A stretch of DNA of 64,000 nucleotides from Comamonas sp. GB3 AK4-5 (lineage in GTDB: Bacteria; Pseudomonadota; Gammaproteobacteria; Burkholderiales; Burkholderiaceae_C): assembly GCF_041320665.1 (NCBI RefSeq), contig NZ_CP166730.1, positions 3,410,001-3,474,000 on the forward strand, given 5' to 3'. Shown one piece after another: positions 27,362-36,410 of the stretch (within the stretch, counting starts at the first letter, position 1; each line of letters starts with the position of its first letter). The notes beneath the pieces were generated by a model, which was given only the letters and a program-made list of their open reading frames with translations, did no database searches and was not told where the DNA came from. The position numbers were made by a program, and so were the translations under genes.

Positions 27362-28363
27362 TCAAGGCTTGGTGATCTGGGCGCGCAGGGCGCGTAGCTG
27401 CGCCTTGATGCGCTGCGTGTGGCCAATCCCCATGCGCAGCAAAATCTTCTGCCCCGCTGAGGCGTTCTGCAACTCGCTGTCCGCAAACTCATAACGCAGC
27501 CAAGGCTGCTGCGGCGCCTGTGGCACGCCCGGCTGCGCCTGGCTGTGGACCTGCACCAGCTTCAAGGCCAGCGGGGCTGTCGGATCGGGCGTGGCCAGCA
27601 GATGGTCTATCACCGCCACCAGCCTGTCATTGAAGCGCTGGCCGGGGTAGCCCAGATTCTCATAGGCCTGCTGCAGCACGGGGTAGACGCGGCGGTACAG
27701 GGCGGCGCCCTGCTCCACGTTCAGACCCGCCACAAAGCCCACCACTTCGTCATAACGTGCTGCGTTTTCTGCAGCGATCGTCATACCGCCATCGTCGGTG
27801 CGAGCCACCACCATGCGGCCTCCCACGGGGTGCAAGGGCCACAGCCGCACTGCGGCCTGGCCGCGCGCCAGATTGTCCACCGTGGCCGTGATGCGGCGGG
27901 CCTGGTCATCGGTGGCCACAAAGCGCAGCGTGGCTTCGCGGCCCAGCCATCCACTCACGGCCTGGGCCAGGGCCTGGCCGTCGTCCGCCACCAAGGGCGG
28001 GCGCCCCTGGGCATCGGCGGCGGGCTCTATGGGGTGGGAGGTGGCGGCCGCTTCGCTCGGCGCGGGCGCAGGCACGGCCTCCGGTGCAGGGCTGGGCTCG
28101 GGCGCCGCAGCCGGCGCTGCAGCAGTGGCCGGCGCCTGGGGTGCAGGGGCTGCAGGCGGTGCCTCTCGCCCCCATTGCCACCAGGCCGCGCCACCGGCTG
28201 CCAACAACAAGGCAAACAGGCCCAGCTTGGCACCCAGGCCCAGGCCCTTGGCCTGGTGGTGCAGGCGGGAAATGGGCTCCCCGCGTGCATCGGCGGCAGA
28301 GTGGGCTGCGGCGGCCGGAGCCGCTGGCGTGCGGGGCTCCATGCGGGATGTGGGTTCAGGCAT
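27362..28363 (-). CDS. DUF3014 membrane-anchored protein
   Basis: A 333-residue protein with one membrane segment (residues about 44-62, GLFALLLAAGGAAWWQW), a long Ala/Pro-rich linker (about 68-115) and a C-terminal DUF3014 domain (about 130-315; LVADDGQALAQAVSGWLG, YRRVYPVLQQAYENLGYPG, FNDRLVAVIDHLL). The domain should be periplasmic. Function is unknown; the linker suggests it reaches toward the cell wall. Confidence 0.82.
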   Translation of the reverse strand: MPEPTSRMEPRTPAAPAAAAHSAADARGEPISRLHHQAKGLGLGAKLGLFALLLAAGGAAWWQWGREAPPAAPAPQAPATAAAPAAAPEPSPAPEAVPAPAPSEAAATSHPIEPAADAQGRPPLVADDGQALAQAVSGWLGREATLRFVATDDQARRITATVDNLARGQAAVRLWPLHPVGGRMVVARTDDGGMTIAAENAARYDEVVGFVAGLNVEQGAALYRRVYPVLQQAYENLGYPGQRFNDRLVAVIDHLLATPDPTAPLALKLVQVHSQAQPGVPQAPQQPWLRYEFADSELQNASAGQKILLRMGIGHTQRIKAQLRALRAQITKP

Positions 28364-28462
28364 GCGGAAATCCTCTCATCAACACCCGCCCACCCTAGCA
28401 GCAATCCCCGTTCGGGGCTTGTACACCTTCCTTGCGCCAGGGTCAGGTATCGGGGGGCGTAC

Positions 28463-28496
28463 AAAAAAGGCCTGCCCTCTTTCGAGGACAGGCCTT
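28463..28496 (-). terminator. Terminator of the cyd operon
   Basis: AAGGCCTG paired with CAGGCCTT around a CCTC/GAGG inner stem; on the minus strand it ends in a run of six T. It lies 36 bases after the cydX stop. Confidence 0.85.
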
Positions 28497-28531
28497 GGCT
28501 GCGCAGTGACAGCGCGAACGCTTAATCGGGC

Positions 28532-28669
28532 TTAATCCGGCAGCTTGCTGGTGCGGTCCAGGATGCGGCGGCGCGTGGCCTCGTCATCCATCAGCTCAAA
28601 CCACATGGCGTTGAGCACGGCAAAGGCCGCTGCCAGGGGCAGGCCCAGGATCCAGGAGAAATACCACAT
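28532..28669 (-). CDS. cydX: Cytochrome bd oxidase small subunit CydX
   Basis: A 45-residue single-span protein starting MWYFSWILGLPLAAAFAVLN, the conserved CydX/YbgT signature. It stabilises the haem environment of cytochrome bd. It follows cydB by 22 bases and has a charged C-terminus (ELMDDEATRRRILDR). This small gene is easily missed but clearly belongs to the cydDCABX operon. Confidence 0.93.
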   Translation of the reverse strand: MWYFSWILGLPLAAAFAVLNAMWFELMDDEATRRRILDRTSKLPD

Positions 28670-28691
28670 ACGGTTTCCTTTGCTTTGGTAT

Positions 28692-29846
28692 TTAGTACGA
28701 GTGGCCTTGGCCGGTGGCAATCGCCACCGCGTCCACCTTGCCACGCAAAATGCTGTAGACCCAGCTGGTATAGGCCAGGATGATGGGCACAAAGATCAGC
28801 GCGCACACCAGCATGATGAACAGCGTCACATGGCTGGAGGACGAGTCCCACACTGTGAGGCTGAAACGCGGGTCGATGGAGGACGGCAAGATCATGGGGA
28901 ACATGGCCGCACCCACGGTGAGGATGATGCAGGCCACGGCCAGGCCGCTGGCCAGCAGCGCCAGCCATTCACGGCGGCCACGCATGCCCAGAGCGCTCAC
29001 CAGAGGCAGCAGCACACCCAGAGCCGGCAAGGCCCACAGCAGGGGCTGGCGCGCAAAGTTGGCCATCCAGGCGCCTTCGCTGAGCGCAGCGGTCTTGCCC
29101 AGGGGGTTGGATGCGCCCACGGTGTTGATGGCGCTGGTGATGACATAGCCCTGGATGTCCAGCGCAATCCACACACCGGCCAGTGCAAACAGCACGGCCG
29201 TCAGCAGCGCAGCCAGGCTGCCCCAGCGTGCGGCGCGTTGGGCCACTTCACCCTCGGTCTTGAACACCAGCCACGAGGCACCATGCATCAGCAGCATGCA
29301 CAGCGACACCAGGCCGCACAGCAGCGCGAACGGGGTCAGCAGGCCGAAGAAGCTGCCGTCGTAGTAGATGCGCAGGTCTTCACCCAGGCGGAAAGGCACG
29401 CCCAGCAGCACATTGCCCATGGCCACGCCGAAGATCAGCGCGGGCACGATGCCGGCAATGCACAGCACCCAGTCCCAGGCATTGCGCCAGCCCGGCTCCT
29501 CGCGCTTGCTGCGGAACTTGAAGGCCACGGGGCGCAGGATCAGCGCCACCAAAATGGCGAACATGGCCAGATAGAAGCCGGAGAAGGACACGGCATACAG
29601 CTGGGGCCAGGCGGCAAAAATGGCGCCGCCGCCCAGAATCAGCCACACCTGGTTGCCCTCCCACACCGGGCCCACGCTGTTGATGACCACGCGGCGCTCC
29701 ACGTCGGTCTTGGCCGTGGCGCGCAGCAGGGCCATGGCGCCCAGGTCAAAGCCGTCGGTGACGGCGAAGCCGGTGAGCAAAATGCCCAGCAGCAGCCACC
29801 AGATGACGCGCAACACGTCATACGAAATCAGTTCATGCAAGATCAT
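28692..29846 (-). CDS. cydB: Cytochrome d ubiquinol oxidase subunit II
   Basis: A 384-residue membrane protein with about eight to nine spans. MILHELISYDVLRVIWWLLLG, TDGFDLGAM and VWEGNQVWLILGGGAIFAAWP are the subunit-II hallmarks, including the WxGNQVW region. It pairs with CydA to form the high-affinity oxygen reductase. It starts 12 bases after the cydA stop. Confidence 0.97.
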   Translation of the reverse strand: MILHELISYDVLRVIWWLLLGILLTGFAVTDGFDLGAMALLRATAKTDVERRVVINSVGPVWEGNQVWLILGGGAIFAAWPQLYAVSFSGFYLAMFAILVALILRPVAFKFRSKREEPGWRNAWDWVLCIAGIVPALIFGVAMGNVLLGVPFRLGEDLRIYYDGSFFGLLTPFALLCGLVSLCMLLMHGASWLVFKTEGEVAQRAARWGSLAALLTAVLFALAGVWIALDIQGYVITSAINTVGASNPLGKTAALSEGAWMANFARQPLLWALPALGVLLPLVSALGMRGRREWLALLASGLAVACIILTVGAAMFPMILPSSIDPRFSLTVWDSSSSHVTLFIMLVCALIFVPIILAYTSWVYSILRGKVDAVAIATGQGHSY

Positions 29847-29858
29847 GTTGATTGCTCC

Positions 29859-31448
29859 TTAGCTTTGCGCACGCGCCAGTTTTTCGATCATGGGCTCGTA
29901 CAGGCTCAGGTGGGGCTCGCTCTCATGCTCCGGGCCCTTTTTGATCGCACGCGCCATCAGCTTCATCTCGATGATGAACAGCACGGTGTAGATCAACACA
30001 AAGCCGGCAATGGTCAGCAGCAGCGTGGTGGCACCCAGGTGGGACACCGCCATGGCCGTGGGCAGCACGCCTTCGATGATCCAGGGCTGGCGACCCAGCT
30101 CGGCCACCACCCAACCGCACTCGGCAGCAATCCAGGGCAGCGGAATCGAGAACACGGCCAGCTTCAGCAGCCAGGGGTAGGCGTCCAGCTTGTGGCGTAC
30201 CGACAGCCAGAAGAAGGCGGCGGTGAGCACGATGAAGAACATGCCCAGGCCCACCATCACGCGGAAGGTCCAGAACAGCGGGCCCACGGGGGGCACGGTG
30301 TCCTTGGCAGCCTGGGCGATCTGGGCTTCGGTGGCCTGGCGCGGGTCGTCCACATAGCGCTTGAGCAGCAGGGCATAACCGAGGGCGTAGCCCTTGTCCT
30401 CGAACACGGCGCGGGCGTCGGGCGGCACCTCGGCATCGCTCTTGGCGGTGCGGATGATTTGCAGCGCGTCATACGCCTGGATACCGGCGCGGATATGGCC
30501 TTCGGCGCTCTTCACCAGCTCCTTGATGCCGGGGATTTCGGTGTTCAGCGAACGCGTGCCGATCAGGCCCATGGCCCATGGAATGTGCACGGCGAAATGG
30601 GTTTCGCGCGCTTCGCTGTCGGGGAAGCCGAAGGCGGTGAAGGCGGCCGGTGCGGCTTCCGTCTCCCACATGGCTTCGATGGAGGCCAGCTTCATCTTCT
30701 GGTGCTCGGACGACAGATAGCCGGACTCATCGCCCAGCACCACCACCGACAGCGAGGCCGCCAGGCCGAAGGAGGCCGCCACGGTCATGGAGCGCTTGGC
30801 CAGGTGCAAATGACGGCCCTTGAGCACATACCAGGCCGAGATGCCCAGCACGAACAGCGAGGCCGTCACGTAGCCGGCCGAGACGGTGTGCACAAACTTG
30901 GCCTGGGCCACCGGGTTGGTCAGCACGGCGAAGAAGTCGGTGACTTCCATGCGCATGGTCTGCGGGTTGAAGGCTGCGCCCACGGGGTTTTGCATCCAGC
31001 CGTTGGCAATCAGAATCCACAGCGCCGAGAAGTTGGAGCCGATGGCCACCAGCCAGGTGGCCACCAAGTGCTGCACCTTGCTCATGCGGTCCCATCCGAA
31101 GAAGAACAGGCCCACGAAAGTGGCTTCCAGGAAGAAGGCCATCAGGCCTTCAATGGCGAGCGGAGCGCCAAAGATGTCGCCCACATAGTGGCTGTAGTAG
31201 CTCCAGTTCATGCCGAACTGGAACTCCATCACCACGCCGGTGGCCACGCCCATGGCGAAGTTGATACCGAACAGAACGCCCCAGAACTTGGTCATGTCGC
31301 GCCAGATGGTGCGGCCGGTCATCACATACACCGTTTCCATGATGGCAACGAGTATGGACAGGCCGATCGTGAGTGGCACGAACAGAAAGTGGTAGAGCGC
31401 CGTTATCGCGAACTGCAGCCGCGATAAATCGACGATGTCGAGGTTCAT
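29859..31448 (-). CDS. cydA: Cytochrome d ubiquinol oxidase subunit I
   Basis: A 529-residue quinol oxidase subunit. The haem ligands H20 and H187 are visible, with a methionine in FRVMVGLGMF as the b558 ligand; E100 and E108 match the proton-path glutamates. ECGWVVAELGRQPW ends the quinol-binding loop. The Q-loop length resembles the E. coli long type. It lies between cydC (18 bases upstream) and cydB. Confidence 0.97.
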   Translation of the reverse strand: MNLDIVDLSRLQFAITALYHFLFVPLTIGLSILVAIMETVYVMTGRTIWRDMTKFWGVLFGINFAMGVATGVVMEFQFGMNWSYYSHYVGDIFGAPLAIEGLMAFFLEATFVGLFFFGWDRMSKVQHLVATWLVAIGSNFSALWILIANGWMQNPVGAAFNPQTMRMEVTDFFAVLTNPVAQAKFVHTVSAGYVTASLFVLGISAWYVLKGRHLHLAKRSMTVAASFGLAASLSVVVLGDESGYLSSEHQKMKLASIEAMWETEAAPAAFTAFGFPDSEARETHFAVHIPWAMGLIGTRSLNTEIPGIKELVKSAEGHIRAGIQAYDALQIIRTAKSDAEVPPDARAVFEDKGYALGYALLLKRYVDDPRQATEAQIAQAAKDTVPPVGPLFWTFRVMVGLGMFFIVLTAAFFWLSVRHKLDAYPWLLKLAVFSIPLPWIAAECGWVVAELGRQPWIIEGVLPTAMAVSHLGATTLLLTIAGFVLIYTVLFIIEMKLMARAIKKGPEHESEPHLSLYEPMIEKLARAQS

Positions 31449-31466
31449 GGGGAAGTCCTTTCTCTC

Positions 31467-33215
31467 TTAAAAATCTGGGGTCATGCCCTGCTGCGCCACG
31501 CCATCGGCGTCCTCACGCAGCTGCGCCAGCACCCGCGCGAACTCGGCCGAGCCGCGCGGTGCATCCAGCACCGGTCGTCCTTGTTCCAGCCACAGCACGC
31601 GGTCGGCCAGCTCGGCCTCCCGGCGCAAATGGGTGGCCACCACCACGGTGCGTACCTGTGCCTGTGTTTGCATCTGCTGCCGCAAGCGCTGCAGCACATC
31701 GGCTGCGGTGGCGGCATCCAATCCTTCGGTGGGCTCGTCCAGCAGCCAGCAGCCCGCCGGGTGCAGCAGCAGCCGCGCCAGCGCCAGGCGCCTGGCCTGG
31801 CCGCCCGACAGACCCAGGCCGCCCTCGCCCAGCAACGTGTCCAGGCCTTGCGGCATGGCGCGCACATCGGCCGCCAGGCCTGCGTCCTGCAAGGCCTGCC
31901 ACAGCGCGGCATCGCTGGCCTCGGGTTGGGCCAGCAGCAGGTTGTCCCGCAGGCTGTCCTGAAAGAGTTCGGTGCGCTGGGTCAGCCAGGTCACGGGCTC
32001 GGCGGCCACGCTGCCCTGCAGTGCGAGCAGCTCGCCGGCCAGCAACAGCAGCAATGTGCTTTTGCCCGCGCCGCTGCGGCCCACCACGGCCACATGCTCA
32101 CCCTGGCGCACCACCAGGCTCAAGGGGCCCAGCACCACGCGCTGGCTGCCATAGGGCCGGGTGGTGGCCGACTGCAGCGACAGCGCCACGCCGGCTGCGG
32201 GCCGCTGCGCTATCAAGCTGCTAGCAGCATCTGCGCTCTGTACCTGCGGTGCAAGGCGTTTGATGGCCAACAAAGTACGACCGGCCTCGGCGGCCCCCCG
32301 GCGCAAGGCGGCAAAAGGCTCCATGGCGGCCAGGGCCACCAGCAGGGCCAGGGCGGCGCCGGGCGCGCCAATTCGCCCTTGCTCGGCCAGCGCGGCCACG
32401 GCCAGCAGCACACCGGCCAGGGTCAGTGCACCAGCCGCGCCATAGCCCATGCTGGCCCTGGCCTCCAGCCGGTTGAGCTGTCGATCAGCCTGGGCCACAC
32501 GCTGTTCGGTGGCGGCCATGCGCTCGCACTGGGCGCTCAAGCGCCCCGCCATCAGCAAATCGGTTTGTCCAGCCACCAGGTCCACGGCCTGGGCCCGCAG
32601 GGCCTCCAGCGCCACGGCGCGGCGGGTGGCGGGTCTACGGGCCTTGCGCGCCAGCCAGACCGCCAGACCCACACCGGCCAGCAGCAGCCACAGACCCAGC
32701 AACAGGCCCAGCCACCAGCGCATGCCAGCCAGCACCACGGCCGCCAGCAAGGCCGCGCCACAGGCCGCAGCCAGCGGCACCAGCAAGCGCAGATAGAGGC
32801 TGTCCAGCGCATCCACATCGCTGGTCAGCCGCTGCAGCCAGCGTGCGGGCCGCATGCGCAGTTGCCAGGCGCTGCCTGCCGGCGCCCAGCTGCGAAACAG
32901 GCGCTCGCGCAGCGCGGCCAGCACGGCCAGCGTGGCGTCATGGGTCAGCAGGCGCTCGGCATAGCGCGATCCGGTGCGCCCCAGGGCCAGCAGACGTATG
33001 CCGGCGCTGGGCATGAAGACATCAAAAACCAGGGCCGTGAGCGGCACAAGACCCGCCATGGCCGTGGCGGCAATAAACCAGCCCGACAGGCCCAGCAAGG
33101 CCATGCCCATCAGCACCGTGAGGCAGGCCATGGCCATGCCACCCAGCCACAGGCGGCGCGGTGCCATGGCGGCCAGCGCCTTCAGCATGGTGCGCACGGC
33201 GTGGGTGTGTTTCAT
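31467..33215 (-). CDS. cydC: Cysteine/glutathione ABC exporter subunit CydC
   Basis: A 582-residue half-transporter: six-span membrane domain (residues about 20-310) and ATPase domain with Walker A VGRSGAGKST, signature LGLSGGQARRLALARLL and Walker B LLDEPTEGLD. CydDC exports glutathione and cysteine and is needed to assemble cytochrome bd. It overlaps the cydD stop by four bases (ATGA) and sits directly before cydA. Confidence 0.94.
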   Translation of the reverse strand: MKHTHAVRTMLKALAAMAPRRLWLGGMAMACLTVLMGMALLGLSGWFIAATAMAGLVPLTALVFDVFMPSAGIRLLALGRTGSRYAERLLTHDATLAVLAALRERLFRSWAPAGSAWQLRMRPARWLQRLTSDVDALDSLYLRLLVPLAAACGAALLAAVVLAGMRWWLGLLLGLWLLLAGVGLAVWLARKARRPATRRAVALEALRAQAVDLVAGQTDLLMAGRLSAQCERMAATEQRVAQADRQLNRLEARASMGYGAAGALTLAGVLLAVAALAEQGRIGAPGAALALLVALAAMEPFAALRRGAAEAGRTLLAIKRLAPQVQSADAASSLIAQRPAAGVALSLQSATTRPYGSQRVVLGPLSLVVRQGEHVAVVGRSGAGKSTLLLLLAGELLALQGSVAAEPVTWLTQRTELFQDSLRDNLLLAQPEASDAALWQALQDAGLAADVRAMPQGLDTLLGEGGLGLSGGQARRLALARLLLHPAGCWLLDEPTEGLDAATAADVLQRLRQQMQTQAQVRTVVVATHLRREAELADRVLWLEQGRPVLDAPRGSAEFARVLAQLREDADGVAQQGMTPDF

Positions 33216-34933
33216 GGGCAGACCTCTTCGGGCGTGGAAGCCGGCGCCCGCTGCGCCCTGCTGGCCCGCTCATCTGTGCCAGGCATGACCACAGTGCGGT
33301 GCATGCGGGCCGCCAGCAGCGGATCGTGCGTGGCCACCACCAGGGTGCGGCCCTGGGCCAGCTGCAGCAAGGCCTCGGTCACCTGGTCGGCCGTGGCCTG
33401 GTCCAGGTGGGCCGTGGGCTCATCCACCAGCAACAGACCGGCCTGGGGAGCTGCCGTGGCCAGCCGGGCCAGGGCCAGGCGCAGGGCTTCACCGCCGGAA
33501 AGGCCTTGTCCGCCCTCCCCCAGGCTGTTGCTGGGCCGGGCTGCAAGCACCTGGCCCAGACCGGCCCATTCCACCGCCTCGGCCACCGCCCGGGCCGAGA
33601 CACCGGGCCGCTGCAGGCCCACGTTGCGCGCCACCGAGCCGGCAAACACATGGGGCTGCTGCCCCATCCAGGCGATGCGCCCGCGCAGCGCGGCAGCGGT
33701 TGCCTCGGTACAGGCCACGCCGTCGATATGCAGCTCGCCATAGCTCAACGGCAGCAGGCCGGCAATCTGTGCCAGCAGCAGCGACTTGCCGCTGCCGCTG
33801 GGGCCCCACAGGGCCACATGCTCGCCGGGCTGCACCTCCAGATCGATGGCGGGCAAGGCCTGGTCCACACCCGGGGCCTGTACCTGCACGCCTTGCAGCA
33901 GCAGATGGCTGGCCGCCTGCTCGGGATGGGCACTGGGGCTGTGCAACGCACCGGGCAGCGGTTGGCGCGGCAGGGTCAGCTGCTGCAGCGTCTGCATGGC
34001 GGCTTCACCCGCAGCGCGGTCATGCCAGACGGCGGACAGCTCACGCAGTGGTTCGAAAAAGCTGGGGGCCAGCAGCAGCACAAACAGGGCCTGGCCCAGA
34101 TTGAGCTTGCCCTGCCAGGCACCAAACTCCAGATGGCCCAGCAGGTGAAAGCCCACATAGACGGCGACCATGGCCACGCCCAGAGCGGAGAAAAGCTCCA
34201 GCACGGCCGAGGACAGAAAGGCGATGCGCAGCACGCGCATGGTGCGCTGGCGCAGGGACTCGGCATGCGCGCGCAGGCGCAGGGCCGTGGCGTCCACCGC
34301 GCCCAGGGCGCGCAGCGTGGTCATGCCACGCAGGCGGTCCAGCAAGAAACCATTCATCTGCCCCAGTTGCACCATCTGCTCTTCGCTGGCGGCCTGGGCG
34401 CGCCAGCCCACAATGGCCATGAACAGGGGGATCAGGGGCGCAGCCAGCAGCAGAATCAAAGCGGCCACCCAGGACTGGGTGGCCACGGCCAGGGCAATCA
34501 CCGGCGACACCAGCATCACCCGCCACATGGCGGTCTGGTAGCGCGAGAGCCAGGGAACGATGGCTTCGGCCTGCTCGGCCACAGCGCTGGCCGCCAGACC
34601 CGAAGGCGGACGCTGGCGGTCCAAGGGCGAGGCTTGCGCCAATGCCTGCACCACCTGGCCGCGCAGCACTTGCAGCGCGCTGCGGGCGCTATCAAAGCTG
34701 CAGCGCATGCCATGCCCATCGCTCCAGGCACGCAGCAGGCCCAAAACCAGCAGACCGGCTGCCAGCGGCATGACGGTGGCCGCCTGCCCATCGGCAATGC
34801 GTTGGACAGCCAGCGCCAGCAGCGCGGCCTGCGGCAGCCACAGCAGCGACGCCAGCACCGACCAACTGCTGCCACGGTCCAGCCGCCGCCCTGGCATGCG
34901 GGATTTGTGCAGCGCTTGATCAGAGTCAGGCAC
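33212..34933 (-). CDS. cydD: Cysteine/glutathione ABC exporter subunit CydD
   Basis: A 573-residue partner of CydC with a membrane domain (about 20-320) and an ATPase domain with Walker A GPSGSGKSLL, signature LSGGEALRLALARL and Walker B LLVDEPTAHLD. I chose a GTG start at 34933 (protein PDSDQALHKSRMPGRR) because AGAGGA lies 11 bases before it; the frame continues upstream without a better start. An FNR/ANR-type box lies 110 bases upstream. It is the first gene of cydDCABX. Confidence 0.9.
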   Translation of the reverse strand: MPDSDQALHKSRMPGRRLDRGSSWSVLASLLWLPQAALLALAVQRIADGQAATVMPLAAGLLVLGLLRAWSDGHGMRCSFDSARSALQVLRGQVVQALAQASPLDRQRPPSGLAASAVAEQAEAIVPWLSRYQTAMWRVMLVSPVIALAVATQSWVAALILLLAAPLIPLFMAIVGWRAQAASEEQMVQLGQMNGFLLDRLRGMTTLRALGAVDATALRLRAHAESLRQRTMRVLRIAFLSSAVLELFSALGVAMVAVYVGFHLLGHLEFGAWQGKLNLGQALFVLLLAPSFFEPLRELSAVWHDRAAGEAAMQTLQQLTLPRQPLPGALHSPSAHPEQAASHLLLQGVQVQAPGVDQALPAIDLEVQPGEHVALWGPSGSGKSLLLAQIAGLLPLSYGELHIDGVACTEATAAALRGRIAWMGQQPHVFAGSVARNVGLQRPGVSARAVAEAVEWAGLGQVLAARPSNSLGEGGQGLSGGEALRLALARLATAAPQAGLLLVDEPTAHLDQATADQVTEALLQLAQGRTLVVATHDPLLAARMHRTVVMPGTDERASRAQRAPASTPEEVCP

Positions 34934-35042
34934 AGATGTTTTCCTCTCTGTTTCAGTATTTACTGAAATTTCTGCATATGTTAAATCCAACGCAACACCT
35001 GCCTTCGCCGGGATACAGGAAACCAAGTGAAACACTGTGGTG

Positions 35043-35056
35043 TTGACTGCGATCAA
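35043..35056 (-). promoter_or_regulatory. FNR/ANR-type box before cydD
   Basis: TTGAC-TGCG-ATCAA differs by one base from the TTGAT-N4-ATCAA consensus. Low-oxygen activation by an FNR/ANR protein fits a cytochrome bd operon. Confidence 0.75.
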
Positions 35057-35545
35057 TTTTTATGTCCGACGAGCGGTTTATAGCAAGCTTTATCGCGCCG
35101 TCAAAATCACTTCAAACCGGCCTGTGCCCGCTGGGCACGCCCCTTCGGCGCAGGCCGGCGATGACCATGGCTGCGGCTGGGCTTATGCAGGGCTTTGAGT
35201 GTGTGTTTACGTTGCAGGCGTAGAGCAGACGCTGCAAGCCTTCACCAAGAGGCAAGGCTGGAGGGGAAAAGCGACAACCGAGAGAAATGGCGCGCTGTCC
35301 GACAACGCCCCCTGGCGGTGTGTGGCAAGGCGCCAAGGGCTGGCGGGTATCCCCCAAAAAACAGAGGGGCATAACGCGCATGCGGCACGCGCTTGCCTGC
35401 GCACCGGGCGAAAAAAGCCTGGGGCATGGCGGCCCTGCGCACCGCGAAGGTGGCAGGCCGCCAGGGGCGCAGCAGGCGCCTGGCATGCGCCTGGGAGGCT
35501 ATGCCGTGGCTGCTGCGCGCCCAGGAAAAAACGGAAAACGACCGC
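35057..35545. other. Gap upstream of cydD with no convincing gene
   Basis: About 490 bases rich in short palindromes (for example CCGGCCTG...CAGGCCGG near 35118-35157). Several short frames are open on both strands but none has a ribosome site or recognisable protein pattern. Confidence 0.5.
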
Positions 35546-36220
35546 TCAGTACTGCAGCGGCGTGACGTCAATGCTTTCGCGCGGGAAGTTGTTCTGCCAC
35601 ACCAGTGGCTTTTTCTTCTTCTCGGCGGCCAGCGGGAGCTCGCCGTCCCAGACCTGGGTCAGCGGTGCGGCTTCAAAGCCCTTGCTCAGGGCTTGCACGC
35701 CTTCGCTGTACTGGGCCAGGCTCCACTTGGCAGCACCTGCGCGCTGCAAAAAGGCCACGATTTTTTCCGGAGGATTGGGCGCCATGCAGCGGAAGGGCAC
35801 GCTGACGGCCATCATCGCGGCATGCACGCCTTCGGTGATTTTCTGGGGCTTGCCCATGGTGCAGGCAATGCGCTTTTGCGAGGCACGCACGCTGGCGAAC
35901 AGCTGCACCGCAGCGGGCTCCAGCGCCTTTTTTTCTGCATCGCTCAGCTGCACGTTTTCCAGAAAAGTCTCGGCCAGCTCCTTGGGGTAGTCGCGATCGA
36001 CTTCCTGCATTTCGGTGACGTTGATGAAGTCACCCTGACCCGGGCTGGTGCGCGTCGGGCGCAGGTAGGCGTTGAGCGCCTCCATGGCCTTGGTGTCGAT
36101 ATGGACGATGGACTTCAGGAACAGATCGGTCGCGGCCTGTGGAGTGAGTTCGGCCGCTTGCACGGAAGTGGCCAGTGCCAGAGATGCCAGCGCCACGGCG
36201 CCCAGGGATTTCAATTGCAT
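35546..36220 (-). CDS. Secreted hypothetical protein
   Basis: A 224-residue protein with a Sec signal peptide (MQLKSLGAVALASLALATSV, cleavage near AQAAE). The mature part is mixed helical, with SIVHIDTKAMEALNAYLRP, two cysteines (CTMGKP and RCMAPNP) and a C-terminal VWQNNFPRESIDVTPLQY. I do not recognise the family. The start at 36220 is chosen for the signal peptide; the frame extends upstream without one. Confidence 0.65.
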   Translation of the reverse strand: MQLKSLGAVALASLALATSVQAAELTPQAATDLFLKSIVHIDTKAMEALNAYLRPTRTSPGQGDFINVTEMQEVDRDYPKELAETFLENVQLSDAEKKALEPAAVQLFASVRASQKRIACTMGKPQKITEGVHAAMMAVSVPFRCMAPNPPEKIVAFLQRAGAAKWSLAQYSEGVQALSKGFEAAPLTQVWDGELPLAAEKKKKPLVWQNNFPRESIDVTPLQY

Positions 36221-36410
36221 AGAGATGGAAAGCAAACAGCGCTCCACAGAGCGCGCAAAAAGACAAACCCCTGCGCTACAGGCCGGCTCTTGAGAAGAAC
36301 GACCTGGCACACAGGGGCTTGGAAGCTGCACGCGGCAGGCCATGGCCTGCCGAGGCGGGCAAATTGTAACTATCAAACGCTCTGGCGCCGCAACGCCAAA
36401 GCCTGCGGGC

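Noticed and set aside
28545..31427. Very long open frame on the plus strand across cydA and cydB
   Set aside because: It is antisense to clearly conserved cyd genes and reads as Gln/His/Gly-rich shadow sequence from high-GC codon usage.
35112..35565. Short cysteine- and proline-rich frames in the gap before cydD
   Set aside because: Several overlapping frames on both strands, no ribosome site and no recognisable domain.
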